This document shows positions 28,985-39,221 of a stretch of 64,000 nucleotides of DNA, piece after piece; the first letter of the stretch is position 1, and the number at the start of each line of letters is the position of its first letter. The notes beneath the pieces are model-generated. The model saw nothing but the letters and a program-made list of their open reading frames with translations. It did no database searches and was not told the origin of the DNA. This DNA is from Oceanicaulis sp. (GTDB lineage Bacteria > Pseudomonadota > Alphaproteobacteria > Caulobacterales > Maricaulaceae). Made by a program: the position numbers and the translations under genes. The stretch is from the NCBI GenBank assembly GCA_040112665.1, contig CP157796.1:2505501-2569500 (forward strand), given 5' to 3'.

Positions 28985-29632
28985 ATGGCCTGGACCCGCG
29001 ACCAACTCGCCGAACGCGCCGCCAAGGAGCTTGAGGACGGCTTCTACGTCAATCTCGGCATCGGGATCCCGACGCTGGTGGCGAATTACATTCCCGAGGG
29101 GATGGACGTCACCCTGCAGTCGGAGAACGGCATGCTGGGCATGGGGCCGTTCCCGCGGGAGAACGAGGTCGATCCCGACCTCATCAACGCCGGCAAGCAG
29201 ACCATCACCGAGCTTCCCCAGACCAGCTATTTCAGCTCGGCGGACAGCTTCGGCATGATCCGGGGCGGGCACATCAACCTGTCCATCCTGGGCGCGATGG
29301 AGGTCTCCGAGAAAGGCGACATCGCCAACTGGATGATCCCGGGCAAGATGGTCAAGGGCATGGGCGGGGCGATGGACCTCGTCGCCGGCGTTCAGCGCGT
29401 GGTCGTGATCATGGACCACACCAACAAGGCCGGCGAACCCAAGCTGCTGCACGAATGCTCGCTGCCGCTGACCGGCAAGGGCTGCGTGGACCGCATCATC
29501 ACCACGATGGGCGCGTTCGATGTGACCGAGGACGGCCTAAAGCTCATCGAACTCGCCCCGGACGTGACGGTCGCCGACATCGAGGCCTGCACCGAGGCGA
29601 AGTTCAAGACGGCTGAAGGGCTGGCGGCTTAG
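28985..29632 (+). CDS. scoB: 3-oxoacid CoA-transferase subunit B
   Basis: 215 aa beta subunit. Catalytic Glu47 in [13 protein letters not shown] forms the CoA thioester; [13 protein letters not shown] and [39 protein letters not shown] are family hallmarks. AAGGAG precedes the ATG. Last gene of the scoAB pair; a 43-base hairpin follows between it and the convergent sdaA. Confidence 0.96.
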   Translation: MAWTRDQLAERAAKELEDGFYVNLGIGIPTLVANYIPEGMDVTLQSENGMLGMGPFPRENEVDPDLINAGKQTITELPQTSYFSSADSFGMIRGGHINLSILGAMEVSEKGDIANWMIPGKMVKGMGGAMDLVAGVQRVVVIMDHTNKAGEPKLLHECSLPLTGKGCVDRIITTMGAFDVTEDGLKLIELAPDVTVADIEACTEAKFKTAEGLAA

Positions 29633-29663
29633 CCGATCAGCCCAAGCCCTCCACTCGGTGAAT

Positions 29664-29706
29664 TCCCGGCCGTATCCCCGGACCTGATCCGGGGGTAGGG
29701 CCGGGA
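29664..29706. repeat. 43-base near-perfect palindrome between convergent genes
   Basis: Outer arms TCCCGGCC (29664-29671) and GGCCGGGA (29699-29706), inner arms CCCCGGA (29676-29682) and TCCGGGG (29688-29694), joined by TA/TA pairs with one G-G mismatch and one wobble; 5-base loop CCTGA. The inner part resembles the CCCCGGACTTGATCCGGGG palindromes common in alphaproteobacterial intergenic DNA. It may be a REP-like element and/or bidirectional terminator. Confidence 0.7.
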
Positions 29707-29794
29707 CCTCGTCCCGAGTGTGGCGCAAGCGTCCAAGCGCGGTCCGGGGTTAGCGCCTCGCCTACCGCCTGTCAGGAAAACCCGCCGAACGCCC

Positions 29795-31176
<1,382 letters not shown>

Positions 31177-31177
<1 letters not shown>

Positions 31178-31443
31178 CAGGCTTCGCCCAGGCCCCGGTC
31201 GGAGGTGAAGGCGTTGAAACAGATGATCGTCTGGGTGTCCTTCACGCCGGGAACGGTCTGGATCTTCTGGTTCACGAACCGGCCGATATCCGCTTCGCTG
31301 GGCACGGCGAACTGCGCCAGCAGGTCGAACGCGCCGGAGACCGAATGGACCTGCCGGGTCTCCTCGACCGTATCGACGATCTGGCTGGCGACGTCATAGG
31401 TCCGCCCCAACTCGCATTTGATGAAGATGTAGAACTGACGCAT
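31177..31443 (-). CDS. stand-alone Lrp/AsnC effector-binding domain protein
   Basis: 88 aa covering only the alpha/beta RAM ligand domain of Lrp/AsnC regulators (FYIFIKCELGRTYDVASQIVDTVEETRQVHSVSGAFDLLAQF); there is no helix-turn-helix. Such lone domains bind amino acids and form multimers in known cases. TGATG overlap with sdaA and 18 bases from kynA place it inside an amino-acid catabolic operon, so it may sense serine or tryptophan. Function inferred; family clear. Confidence 0.85.
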
Positions 31444-31461
31444 GGGTCCCTGACGTAATGG

Positions 31462-32310
31462 CTAGAGCGAGGTTCTGACGGTCCAGAGTTCGGGGAAGAG
31501 CCGTAGATCGAGCGCCTTGACGAGATAGCCGACGCCCGAGCTGCCCCCCGTGCCGCGCCGGAATCCGATGATCCGCTCGACCGTCTTCATGTGGTTGAAG
31601 CGCCATTGCTGGAATTTCTGTTCGAGATCGACGAGCTTTTCGGCGAACTCGTAGAGTTCCCAGTGCTTTTCGACGTCGCGATAGACCTCTCGCCACATCG
31701 CTTCGACCGCATCGGACGGCGTGTAGGCTTCCGCCCAGTCCCGGTCGGTCACCCCGGCGGGCAGATCAAAGCCGTGGCGCGCGGCCATGCACAGCGTCTC
31801 ATCATAAAGGCTCGGCGCGCCGAGGGCGGCGAGCACGCGCGCCTCGTTCTCCGGTTCGTTCCTGAAAACGCGGGCGAGGCGAGGGTTCTTGTTTCCGAGC
31901 CGGAACTCCAGGCACCGATACTGCCAGCTCTGAAAGCCCGAGCTTTGCCCCAGCTTGTCGCGGAAGCGCAGATAGTCGGCCGGCGTCATCGTGGCGAGCA
32001 CGGCCCAGGACTGGGTCAGCTGCTCCTGAATGCGGGCGATGCGGGCGAGGTTCTTCATCGCCGGGCGCGTGCGGTCCGCCTTGAGGTCGGCGATCGCCGC
32101 GTCGAGTTCGTGAAGGCAGAGCTTGAGCCAGAGCTCGCTGGCCTGGTGGATCACCAGAAACAGCATCTCGTCATGCTCTCCGGTCAACGGAACCTGCGCG
32201 GACAGCACCTGATCGAGCCTGAGATAGGAGCCGTAGGACAGCCCGCCCTCGGGCTCCCAGTGAATGTCCTCGCCGGACAGATCGACGGATGTCTTCAGTC
32301 GGTCGGCCAT
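31462..32310 (-). CDS. kynA: tryptophan 2,3-dioxygenase
   Basis: 282 aa heme dioxygenase opening the tryptophan indole ring to N-formylkynurenine. Key residues match Xanthomonas TDO numbering: His55, Arg117 and heme ligand His240, followed by the GFRRGTGGSSGVGYL substrate loop. No kynurenine formamidase or kynureninase is in the window. Upstream of the Lrp domain gene and sdaA on the same strand, downstream of a FAH-fold gene. Confidence 0.96.
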   Translation of the reverse strand: MADRLKTSVDLSGEDIHWEPEGGLSYGSYLRLDQVLSAQVPLTGEHDEMLFLVIHQASELWLKLCLHELDAAIADLKADRTRPAMKNLARIARIQEQLTQSWAVLATMTPADYLRFRDKLGQSSGFQSWQYRCLEFRLGNKNPRLARVFRNEPENEARVLAALGAPSLYDETLCMAARHGFDLPAGVTDRDWAEAYTPSDAVEAMWREVYRDVEKHWELYEFAEKLVDLEQKFQQWRFNHMKTVERIIGFRRGTGGSSGVGYLVKALDLRLFPELWTVRTSL

Positions 32311-32371
32311 CGCGCGCTCCTCGGCCAGCGGTCTACCCTGCGGGCCCGCCGCCGGGCAAGCGCGCCGCGCG

Positions 32372-33046
32372 TCAGACCAGAGTGAAGCTCAGCGGCATGA
32401 GCCCGTCGATGCGCGCCTCGATCCAGTCTCCGCGCTCGACCGGGCCGACGCCGGCGGGCGTGCCGGTGAAGATGAGGTCGCCGGCTTCCAGCCGCACGAG
32501 TTTCGACAGATGGCTGACGATCTCCGCGCTCGACCAGATCATGTGCGACAGATCTGCGGACTGGCGCGCCACACCGTTCACCGAAAGGCTGATCGCGCCC
32601 TCGTCGAGGGCCCGGCAGGGCTTGAGCGCGCCCACCGGCGCGGAGCCGTCAAACCCTTTGGCCATGTCCCAGGGCTTGCCGGCTTTCTTTGCCTGGTTCT
32701 GAAGATCGCGCCGGGTGAGATCGACTCCCACCGCGCAGGCGTAGATGAGCTTTCCGGCCTGCTCGGGCGAAAGATCAGAGCCGCCGCCGCCGAGCGCGAT
32801 GACGAGTTCGGCTTCGTAGTGAAGATCCTTGGTCGCAGGCGGGTAGGGGACCGTCTCACCGCTCGTCACCGCATCGCGCGGCTTGGAAAAGAAGAACGGC
32901 GGCTCTCGGTCGGGATCGGAGCCCATCTCCCGGGCGTGGTCGGCGTAGTTCCTGCCCACACAGTAAACCCGGCGCACAGGGTACTGACCGCCACCCTCGA
33001 CGGGCAGGACGGTCTCGGCGGGCGGGGCGATCACGTAGCTGGTCAT
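32372..33046 (-). CDS. fumarylacetoacetate hydrolase-family protein
   Basis: 224 aa. ATG 33046 chosen because GGAG lies 9 bases upstream; ATG 33061 is also in frame. FAH-fold signatures RVYCVGRNYADHAREMG, PFFFSKPRDAVT, the metal Glu/Asp region DLHYEAELVIALG and TGTPAGVGPV. Family members are acylpyruvate hydrolases, oxaloacetate decarboxylases or maleylpyruvate isomerases. The exact substrate cannot be told. Same strand as kynA, 61 bases upstream, consistent with an aromatic or amino-acid catabolic cluster. Confidence 0.88.
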   Translation of the reverse strand: MTSYVIAPPAETVLPVEGGGQYPVRRVYCVGRNYADHAREMGSDPDREPPFFFSKPRDAVTSGETVPYPPATKDLHYEAELVIALGGGGSDLSPEQAGKLIYACAVGVDLTRRDLQNQAKKAGKPWDMAKGFDGSAPVGALKPCRALDEGAISLSVNGVARQSADLSHMIWSSAEIVSHLSKLVRLEAGDLIFTGTPAGVGPVERGDWIEARIDGLMPLSFTLV

Positions 33047-33134
33047 CTCGGGGCTCTCCATCCAGTGAAGCTGCCCCGCCGCATGAATTTCTTCAACGCT
33101 GTTCGCTGCGCTTCGTTTCGCCCGTCTTCAGGCT

Positions 33135-33923
33135 TCAGCCCTTGCCGCCGCCCTCGGGCTTGCCGAACGCGCCGGAGAAGCGGTGCAGAAGATCGATCGG
33201 CATCGGGAAGACGATGGTCGAGCTGCCTTCATTGCCGAGTTCGGTGAGCGTGCCGAGATAGCGCAGCTGCATCGCGCCCTCCTGCTCGCCCAGCACCTGG
33301 GCGGCTTCTGCTAGCTTCTGGGCGGCCTGCTGTTCGCCCTCCGCGGAGATGATCTTGGCGCGCCGTTCGCGCTCGGCCTCAGCCTGCCGGGCGATCGCGC
33401 GGATCATCGAGGGGTCGAGGTCGACATGCTTGATCTCGACGTTGGCCACCTTGATGCCCCAGGCCTCGGTCTGCACGTCGAGGATCTGCTGGATGTCGGC
33501 GTTCAGCTTGTCGCGCTCGGTCAGCATCTCGTCGAGATCGTGCTTGCCCAGAACGCTGCGCAGCGTGGTCTGCGCCAGCTGGCTCGTCGCCATGCGGAAG
33601 TCTTCCACCTGGTTGATCGCCTTCTGCGCGTCGACGATCCGGTAGTAGATGACCGCGTTCACCTTCACCGACACGTTGTCCTGGCTGATCACGTCCTGGC
33701 TGGGAACGTCCTCTGCGACGGTGCGGATGTCCACGCGCACCATCTGCTGAATGAACGGGATGAGGATGATCAGGCCCGGCCCGGACGTCCCGGTATAGCG
33801 GCCCAGCGTGTAGACCACGGCGCGTTCGTACTCGCGCAGGATCTTCACCGCAGAGCTGACGATCGCGAACAGGATGACCGCGACGGCCACCCAGAAACCG
33901 AGATTGATGCCGAGTTCGGCCAT
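33135..33923 (-). CDS. slipin/stomatin-like SPFH protein
   Basis: 262 aa membrane-anchored SPFH-domain protein. N-terminal transmembrane helix ([21 protein letters not shown]), then [16 protein letters not shown] and the SPFH core. A coiled, charged segment ([34 protein letters not shown]) supports oligomerisation. It is 40 bases downstream of the NfeD protease gene; stomatin and NfeD are a known partner pair in which NfeD cleaves or scaffolds the stomatin. Confidence 0.92.
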   Translation of the reverse strand: MAELGINLGFWVAVAVILFAIVSSAVKILREYERAVVYTLGRYTGTSGPGLIILIPFIQQMVRVDIRTVAEDVPSQDVISQDNVSVKVNAVIYYRIVDAQKAINQVEDFRMATSQLAQTTLRSVLGKHDLDEMLTERDKLNADIQQILDVQTEAWGIKVANVEIKHVDLDPSMIRAIARQAEAERERRAKIISAEGEQQAAQKLAEAAQVLGEQEGAMQLRYLGTLTELGNEGSSTIVFPMPIDLLHRFSGAFGKPEGGGKG

Positions 33924-33963
33924 GAACGTCTCTCTCCTTCAGCGTTGCGCGCGCCCCGCGCGC

Positions 33964-35397
33964 CTAGGCCTTCTTCACCTTGAGGGTCAGTCCGTCGATG
34001 CCGGTCACCTTCACGGCGTCTCCGGGGCTTAGCGCGTCCTTTGACACCGCGCTCCAGCGTTCGCCGTCGACCTGCACGAAGCCGCGGTCGCCGGACCATT
34101 CCAGCACCGATCCGGTCTGACCGATCAGTCCCTTGTCGCCGGTGGTCACCTTCCGCCCCTGCGCGGCGAGCCCGTAGCTCACCAGAAGGAAGGTCGACAG
34201 GCCGAGCACGGCGGTTACAGCCGCGATCGTCCGCCAGTCGATCCGGAAGGCCTCGACCTCTGTGTCCATCAGCATGAGCGCGCCGATCGCGAATGCGGCC
34301 AGCCCGCCAAGCGCGAGCAGCCCGCTGCTGGCGATGAAGGCTTCGGCGACCAGAAGCGCAATGCCGAGCACGATCAGCGCCGCGCCCGCATAATTGAGCG
34401 GCAGGGTGTTGAGCGCATAAAGCCCGATGATCAGACAGATGATCCCGGCGATCGCAGTGATCGGCTCGAGCCCGTTATAGAAGCTGACCAGAAGCCCGAT
34501 GAAGCCGAGATTGAGCAGCAGGAAGGCGATGTTTGGATCGGTGATGACCTGCAGAGCCTCTTCGGCGAAGGTCTTCTCGATCGCTTCGACACGCGCGCCT
34601 TCGATCTCGAGGGTGACCGTGCGGCCGTCCATGTCCATTTCGCGCCCCTGCGCCTGAGCGAAGAGATCTTCGAGGTCGCTCGCGACGATCTCGATCACGC
34701 CCAGCTCGAGCGCCTCGTCTGCAGACGCGCTGACCGCCTCGCGCACCGCACGCTCGGCCCAGTCCGCGTTCCGCCCCCTGAGATCAGCGAGCGAACGGAT
34801 ATAGGCGGCCGCGTCGTTGACCACCTTGTTGCGCAGCGCCTGCGCGTCGCTGGGCGCGGCGGGAGACGCGTCCCCAGCCGCCTCATCGGTCTGCTGAGCG
34901 TCACCGTCCTCGCCTGCGGCGTCAGACGGCGCGTCTTCGGCCGGTGCGGGCGAGGGGGAGGGCGCAGGCGATCCGCCCCCGCCGCCGCCCATCTGGATAG
35001 GTGTGGCCGCACCGATGGAGGTGCCCGGCGCCATCGCGGCGAGATGGCTGGCGTAGGTGATGAACGCACCTGCGCTGGCCGCCCGCGCGCCAGACGGCGA
35101 AACATAGACGATCACGGGCACGTCCGCGCCGAGGATCGCCTGGTTGATGTCGCGCGTGGCCGAATCAAGTCCGCCCGGCGTGTCCATCTGCACCACCAGA
35201 GCGGAGGCGGACGCCTCGTCTGCGTCGTCGATCGCGCGGGTGATGAAAGCCGCGGTCGCCGGGCCGATCGGGCCCCTGAGCTCGGCGGTCATGACGAGAG
35301 GCGCTTCGGCGTCCTGCCGAACCAGACCCGAGGCGGCGGACAGGGCGATTCCGGCCGCGATGAGAAGGCCAGCGATGAAACGCACGCCGAAAGTCAT
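33964..35397 (-). CDS. NfeD-family membrane serine protease (ClpP-like domain plus NfeD OB domain)
   Basis: 477 aa. Signal/anchor, then a ClpP-class protease domain with VVQMDTPGGLDSATRDI, nucleophile Ser in SPSGARAASAGAFI and the general-base Lys in NKVVNDAAAYIRSLADLRGRNADWAE. About 40 residues of Ala/Pro/Asp/Glu-rich linker (SPAPSPSPAPAEDAPSDAA and onward) are inserted between the two. Then four to five membrane helices and a C-terminal OB-like domain (GQTGSVLEWSGDRGFVQVDGERW). Operon with the stomatin gene. Confidence 0.92.
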   Translation of the reverse strand: MTFGVRFIAGLLIAAGIALSAASGLVRQDAEAPLVMTAELRGPIGPATAAFITRAIDDADEASASALVVQMDTPGGLDSATRDINQAILGADVPVIVYVSPSGARAASAGAFITYASHLAAMAPGTSIGAATPIQMGGGGGGSPAPSPSPAPAEDAPSDAAGEDGDAQQTDEAAGDASPAAPSDAQALRNKVVNDAAAYIRSLADLRGRNADWAERAVREAVSASADEALELGVIEIVASDLEDLFAQAQGREMDMDGRTVTLEIEGARVEAIEKTFAEEALQVITDPNIAFLLLNLGFIGLLVSFYNGLEPITAIAGIICLIIGLYALNTLPLNYAGAALIVLGIALLVAEAFIASSGLLALGGLAAFAIGALMLMDTEVEAFRIDWRTIAAVTAVLGLSTFLLVSYGLAAQGRKVTTGDKGLIGQTGSVLEWSGDRGFVQVDGERWSAVSKDALSPGDAVKVTGIDGLTLKVKKA

Positions 35398-35464
35398 GTT
35401 TCGAGCCCCTTCCGCTCGCCTTTAAAGTTAGCGCAAGCCCGCCCGGAACCAAATGAAAATCGGA

Positions 35465-35496
35465 AAAGAAAAAGGGGCCGGCGCGAGGCCGGCCCC
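35465..35496 (-). terminator. intrinsic terminator of the LVIVD/DUF305 operon
   Basis: GGGGCCGGC (35474-35482) pairs with GCCGGCCCC (35488-35496), 9 bp with a 5-base loop. On the minus strand it is followed by TTTTTCTTTTCC, 58 bases after the LVIVD gene stop. Confidence 0.88.
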
Positions 35497-35553
35497 TGTC
35501 TCGAGGCGTGGCGTGCGGGACGCTCTTTCGAGCGCCGCCTTCGCCGGGCGATC

Positions 35554-37389
35554 CTAGCTCGCCGCGCGGCGCAGCAGGCCGCTGAGTTCGGCCATGCGCT
35601 TCGCGTCACGGCCTTCCACGCCCTCCATCGCTTCGGAGAGATCGTTCGCCAGCCGGCGCATGCCGCGACGGTTCGGACGGCCGTCCTCCCAGCGCGCGAC
35701 CGCCTCGCGGGCGCGCTCGATCAGCTCGGCGTCTACGGATTCGCCGCGCGCAAGCTGGTCGAGATAGGCGTGGGCGACGTCGGGATGGTCGTTCCAGGTG
35801 ATCGCGGTCTGGGTCTGCACGTTCGCAGCCTCAGGCTCGACGGCCTGCATCGCGGCGGCGAGTTCGGCTTCCGACAGCATGTCGCTGGGCAGAAGCTCGA
35901 ACACGTGGAGACCACGGACGATCTCGCTGCCGTAGATCTTTCCGTCGCGCCAGTAGGCCGACCAGTAGCCGGCGAGGATCAGCTCGTCCTCATAGACCGG
36001 GCCCTGGTCGAAATAGGCGATTTCCTTGAGGTTCGCCGGGTCGGTGAAATCGATGATCGAGATACCGCCCTGGTACCAGGACTGCACGAAGATGTCCCGG
36101 CCGGGGATCGGCACCAGCGAGCCGTTGTGCGCGACGCAGTTCTCCGCTTCGCCCTGAACGCTCGGCAGCTTGAAGAAGCTCACGCCCTGAAGCGTGGTCC
36201 CGTCGATCTTTGCAACAAGGTTCGCGCCCCAGTTCGCCGGGTCTTCGGCGCGGCAGCGCGCACCGATGCCGCCGCCCCACTCGTCGGTGAAGATGACCGT
36301 GTCGCCGGTGTTGTTGAACGTCGCGGAGTGCCAGTAGGCCATATCCGGATCAAACAGCTCGGAAAGGCGCGCGGGGTTTTCGGGATCGGAGATGTCCAGA
36401 AGGATGCCGTTGCCCGAGCACGCGCCCGCCGCGATCCCGAGCTCGGGATAGACGGTGATGTCGTGGCAGTGATTGGTCGTCGCGGTCCGCTGGGTGGCGA
36501 CGCCCGCCCGGCCGCCGCGCCACAGGCCGGCGATCTCGCCGGTGTCGCGGTCGGCGAAGATGCGCGGACGGTTCACGATGGCGGCGTTTTCCGGTGCGTC
36601 GAGCGGCACCGCGATCACGTCGATCGAGTAGAGCGCGGTCTCCGGGTTTTCCTCAGGATCGCCGGTCGAGCAGATCTCGAGTTCGTCGGTCGCCCGCACG
36701 CCGCTGGTCGCGGAGTTGTAGATATAGACCATCGACGGATCGTCCGGGTTCGGCACCAGCGTGTGGGTGTGCGAGCCCCGGCAGGTCTGAACTGCCGCGA
36801 CCTGACGGATGTTCTGAAGATCGGAGATGTCGAAGATGCGGATGCCGCGGAAGCGCTCGGCGCTGACTTCGCCTTCGACGCCGCCGACGCCGCAATCGAG
36901 CCGGCCCTTGTTCTCCTCCACCGACATGAACATCAGGTCGCCGTGGATCGACACGTCGCCCTGACCGCCCGGGCAGACCAGCGAGGCGACATGCTCGGGC
37001 GCGCCCTCCACCGACGTGTCGTAGAAGTTCACCCCGTGATAATTGCCCAGGACCACAAGATCGCCGGTGAACGCGATGTCGGTATTGGAAAAGTTCATCC
37101 GCACGGGCAGGGGCGGCAGCTCCTCGCCGGCCTCTTCGGCGGCCTGACGCTCACGGAACATCTCCATCATGCGCGTGGGCGAGAAGAACGTGTCCGGGTC
37201 GTAAAAGCCCGGCGGCGGGCTGATCGCGTGCACCCGCTCCATGTTCCAGGCGGCGACGCCCGGATCCTCGACCCCGGCGGCGAGCGTGGTGCGCTCATCC
37301 TCGAGAATCGTCTGGGTCTGCGCGTAGGCCGGCGCGGCGAGGGCGATCATCGCCCCGCCGAGCAGGAGTGAACGAAAACGCTTAGTCAT
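35554..37389 (-). CDS. secreted LVIVD-repeat (beta-propeller-like) protein
   Basis: 611 aa with a clean signal peptide (MTKRFRSLLLGGAMIALAAPAYA). Repeated strands of LVIVD type, e.g. DLVVLGNYHGVNFYDTS, GIRIFDISDLQNIRQVAAV, NGILLDISDPENPARLSELF and GISIIDFTDPANLKEIAYF, indicate a propeller. Conserved Cys/His-rich patches (TNHCHDITVYPELGIAAGACSGNG). The C-terminal 100 residues are helical and charged. ATG overlaps the DUF305 stop by 8 bases, so the two are co-translated. No enzymatic motif recognised; an extracytoplasmic metal- or partner-binding role is inferred. Confidence 0.82.
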   Translation of the reverse strand: MTKRFRSLLLGGAMIALAAPAYAQTQTILEDERTTLAAGVEDPGVAAWNMERVHAISPPPGFYDPDTFFSPTRMMEMFRERQAAEEAGEELPPLPVRMNFSNTDIAFTGDLVVLGNYHGVNFYDTSVEGAPEHVASLVCPGGQGDVSIHGDLMFMSVEENKGRLDCGVGGVEGEVSAERFRGIRIFDISDLQNIRQVAAVQTCRGSHTHTLVPNPDDPSMVYIYNSATSGVRATDELEICSTGDPEENPETALYSIDVIAVPLDAPENAAIVNRPRIFADRDTGEIAGLWRGGRAGVATQRTATTNHCHDITVYPELGIAAGACSGNGILLDISDPENPARLSELFDPDMAYWHSATFNNTGDTVIFTDEWGGGIGARCRAEDPANWGANLVAKIDGTTLQGVSFFKLPSVQGEAENCVAHNGSLVPIPGRDIFVQSWYQGGISIIDFTDPANLKEIAYFDQGPVYEDELILAGYWSAYWRDGKIYGSEIVRGLHVFELLPSDMLSEAELAAAMQAVEPEAANVQTQTAITWNDHPDVAHAYLDQLARGESVDAELIERAREAVARWEDGRPNRRGMRRLANDLSEAMEGVEGRDAKRMAELSGLLRRAAS

Positions 37390-38167
37390 GGTGGTGCTCC
37401 CCGTGATGGCCGTGCCCGTCTTCCATGGCGTCCAGCATGACGCGCATGCGCAGGATTTCGGCCGATTGATCAGCGACGACGTGAGACAGAAATTCCGAAA
37501 GCGTGGTGTCCTGCGCCGCGCCGGGACGGGCGAGCAGGGCTTCGACCATGTCGATCGCGCCTTGGTGGTGAACGATCATGCCTTCGAGAAACAGCCGGTC
37601 GAACTCTCCGCCCTCGGCGGCGCGAAGCGCGGCCATCTGATTGGGGCTGAGCATGCCGGGCATGAGCGGCACGTCGCCGGGATCGGGCGCATGCGCGCCG
37701 TGATCGGAATGGTCTGCGTGATCGGCATGATCGCCGTGCATGGCGTGGGCGTCATGGCCGCCATGGGCCGAGTGGTCGCCATGCGTGCCGTGACCGGCGT
37801 GAAGATCGTCGGCCTCGACCGGTTCGCCGCGCGCTTTCAGCCAGCGCTCCATCAGCGCCATCTCGGCTTCCTGCGTCATGGCGATGCGGCGGCCCAGCAG
37901 GACGATCTCGCGATTGCCGGTGCGCTCGGCGATGAGCGCGTTCATCTCCACCGCCTGATCGTGGTGGACGATCATGTGGCGCATGAACTGCGCGTCGGCG
38001 GGAATATAGCTCGAGGCCGCCATCTCCACCGATTGCTCGGCGGTCAGCGTCCGGCCGGCCTGCCCCGGCGCGCCCGGATTCTGGATCGGCGGCGTGGCGA
38101 AGGCCGGCGCGGCGAAAAACAGCGCTGCACCGGACAGACCTGCGCGCGCCAGAAAGCTCGACGGCAT
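37382..38167 (-). CDS. exported DUF305 protein with a central (His-x-x)13 tract
   Basis: 261 aa, ATG 38167 with GAGGGAGA upstream and a signal peptide ending near AFA. Two half-domains share the DUF305 core: FMRHMIVHHDQAVEM...IA at about 61-80 and LEGMIVHHQGAIDMVEAL at about 195-212. Between them, residues 123-159 have His at every third position. The tail is again His-rich (GHGHHGEHHHD). Met- and His-rich ferritin-like bundles of this family are linked to copper handling. Likely periplasmic metal (Cu/Zn/Ni) binding, in operon with the LVIVD propeller. Confidence 0.85.
   Translation of the reverse strand: MPSSFLARAGLSGAALFFAAPAFATPPIQNPGAPGQAGRTLTAEQSVEMAASSYIPADAQFMRHMIVHHDQAVEMNALIAERTGNREIVLLGRRIAMTQEAEMALMERWLKARGEPVEADDLHAGHGTHGDHSAHGGHDAHAMHGDHADHADHSDHGAHAPDPGDVPLMPGMLSPNQMAALRAAEGGEFDRLFLEGMIVHHQGAIDMVEALLARPGAAQDTTLSEFLSHVVADQSAEILRMRVMLDAMEDGHGHHGEHHHD
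37691..37801 (-). repeat. (His-x-x)13 coding tract in DUF305 protein
   Basis: Thirteen consecutive triplets with His at residues 123, 126, 129 and so on to 159; intervening residues are mostly Gly, Ala, Asp, Ser. The 9-base periodicity is visible at the DNA level as repeated cat/gtg triplets. Confidence 0.92.
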
Positions 38168-38192
38168 GAAACTCTCCCTCAGATCGGCGGCC

Positions 38193-38220
38193 AGATTATC
38201 GCGTCGAACTATGCGGACAA
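38193..38220 (-). promoter_or_regulatory. sigma-70-type promoter of the DUF305-LVIVD operon
   Basis: Minus strand TTGTCC (38220-38215), 16-base spacer, TAATCT (38198-38193), 26 bases before the ATG. Confidence 0.45.
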
Positions 38221-38378
38221 GTGAAAGCGCGGTAAGGGGAGCGGAACGACTACAGGACGAGCGCGCGCCGGCCCCAAGCCGCGCTCCAACGCCGACGATC
38301 CAGCGCCGGTTGGAGTGGGGTCGCCCTGGTGAACGGGACCGCGGCGCGCCCGAAAGCCCAGCAGAACTTGAATTAAAG

Positions 38379-38471
<93 letters not shown>

Positions 38472-38481
38472 GTCTGAGCCG

Positions 38482-38510
38482 GTTTAGCGGGCCTTGAAGG
38501 CGGCGCGCAA
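38482..38510 (-). promoter_or_regulatory. promoter of tRNA-Ser
   Basis: Minus strand TTGCGC (38510-38505), 17 bases, CTAAAC (38487-38482), ten bases before the mature 5' end. Confidence 0.4.
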
Positions 38511-38634
38511 GGCCGCCCGGCTGCACTTGGCGCTGCGCACCGCTCGGCTCTGTGTGACGGCGCGCTTTTCCGATGCGCGGGTTCGGGGCTATGGTCGCCG
38601 GGTACCGATCCGAACTGCCGCGAGGACCTCCGAC

Positions 38635-39150
38635 GTGATCAAACGCGCCGCGCCGCTCGCCTTGAGCCTTTTCGGCCTCGCCGCACTGTCCGGCTGCGCC
38701 TCCGAAGCCGAGCGAGAGGCCGGCGACGCGCGCCCCGCCGCGCGGGTTTTCAGCCCGCCGGTCTATGAAGCGATCGCACCCGAAAACGACACGCCGCGCG
38801 TGGTGGAAACGGGACTCGCCAGCTGGTACGGGCCGGGCTTTCACGGGAACCTCACGGCCAACGGGGAGATTTTCTCCCAGCACGACATGAGCGCGGCGCA
38901 TCCGAGCCTGCCTCTGCCGAGCCTGGCGCGCGTCACGCGGATCGACACCGGCGAGAGCGTATTGGTGCGGATCAATGATCGCGGGCCGTTCGTGGAGGGC
39001 CGGGTGATCGACCTCAGCCGCGCCGCCGCAGACGCGCTCGGCTTCATCGACGACGGCGTCGCCGAGGTCAGGATCGAGGCGCTCGGTCCCGCCGACGCCG
39101 CGGACCGCGCCGCGCCGCCTGAGTTCTTCAATCCCGCAGAGCGGCCCTGA
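38635..39150 (+). CDS. rlpA: RlpA-like septal-ring lytic transglycosylase/DPBB lipoprotein
   Basis: 171 aa from GTG 38635, which follows GAGG by nine bases and opens a lipoprotein signal ending LSGC. The double-psi beta-barrel domain spans about GLASWYGPGFHGNLTANGEIF to RINDRGPFVEGRVIDLSRAAADALGF, including the Asp/His catalytic region. There is no SPOR domain, so septal localisation by denuded glycan binding is not expected. Starts are unclear further upstream because that DNA carries the tRNA-Ser promoter region. Confidence 0.85.
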   Translation: MIKRAAPLALSLFGLAALSGCASEAEREAGDARPAARVFSPPVYEAIAPENDTPRVVETGLASWYGPGFHGNLTANGEIFSQHDMSAAHPSLPLPSLARVTRIDTGESVLVRINDRGPFVEGRVIDLSRAAADALGFIDDGVAEVRIEALGPADAADRAAPPEFFNPAERP

Positions 39151-39221
39151 GCCGTCATGCTTCCGACACGCTTTATTGCTTTCACGCCCTATCCGAGACA
39201 CGCCAAAGAGGTGACCCGCCC

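Noticed and set aside
35044..37371. A 775-codon plus-strand open frame opposite the LVIVD gene
   Set aside because: Antisense shadow; the minus-strand frame has a signal peptide, a ribosome-binding context, a promoter and a terminator.
38284..38315. CTCCAAC/GTTGGAG hairpin with CCCC/GGGG outer bases near tRNA-Ser as a tRNA terminator
   Set aside because: It lies about 70 bases from the tRNA end, has a long interrupted loop and no T-run; too weak to call.
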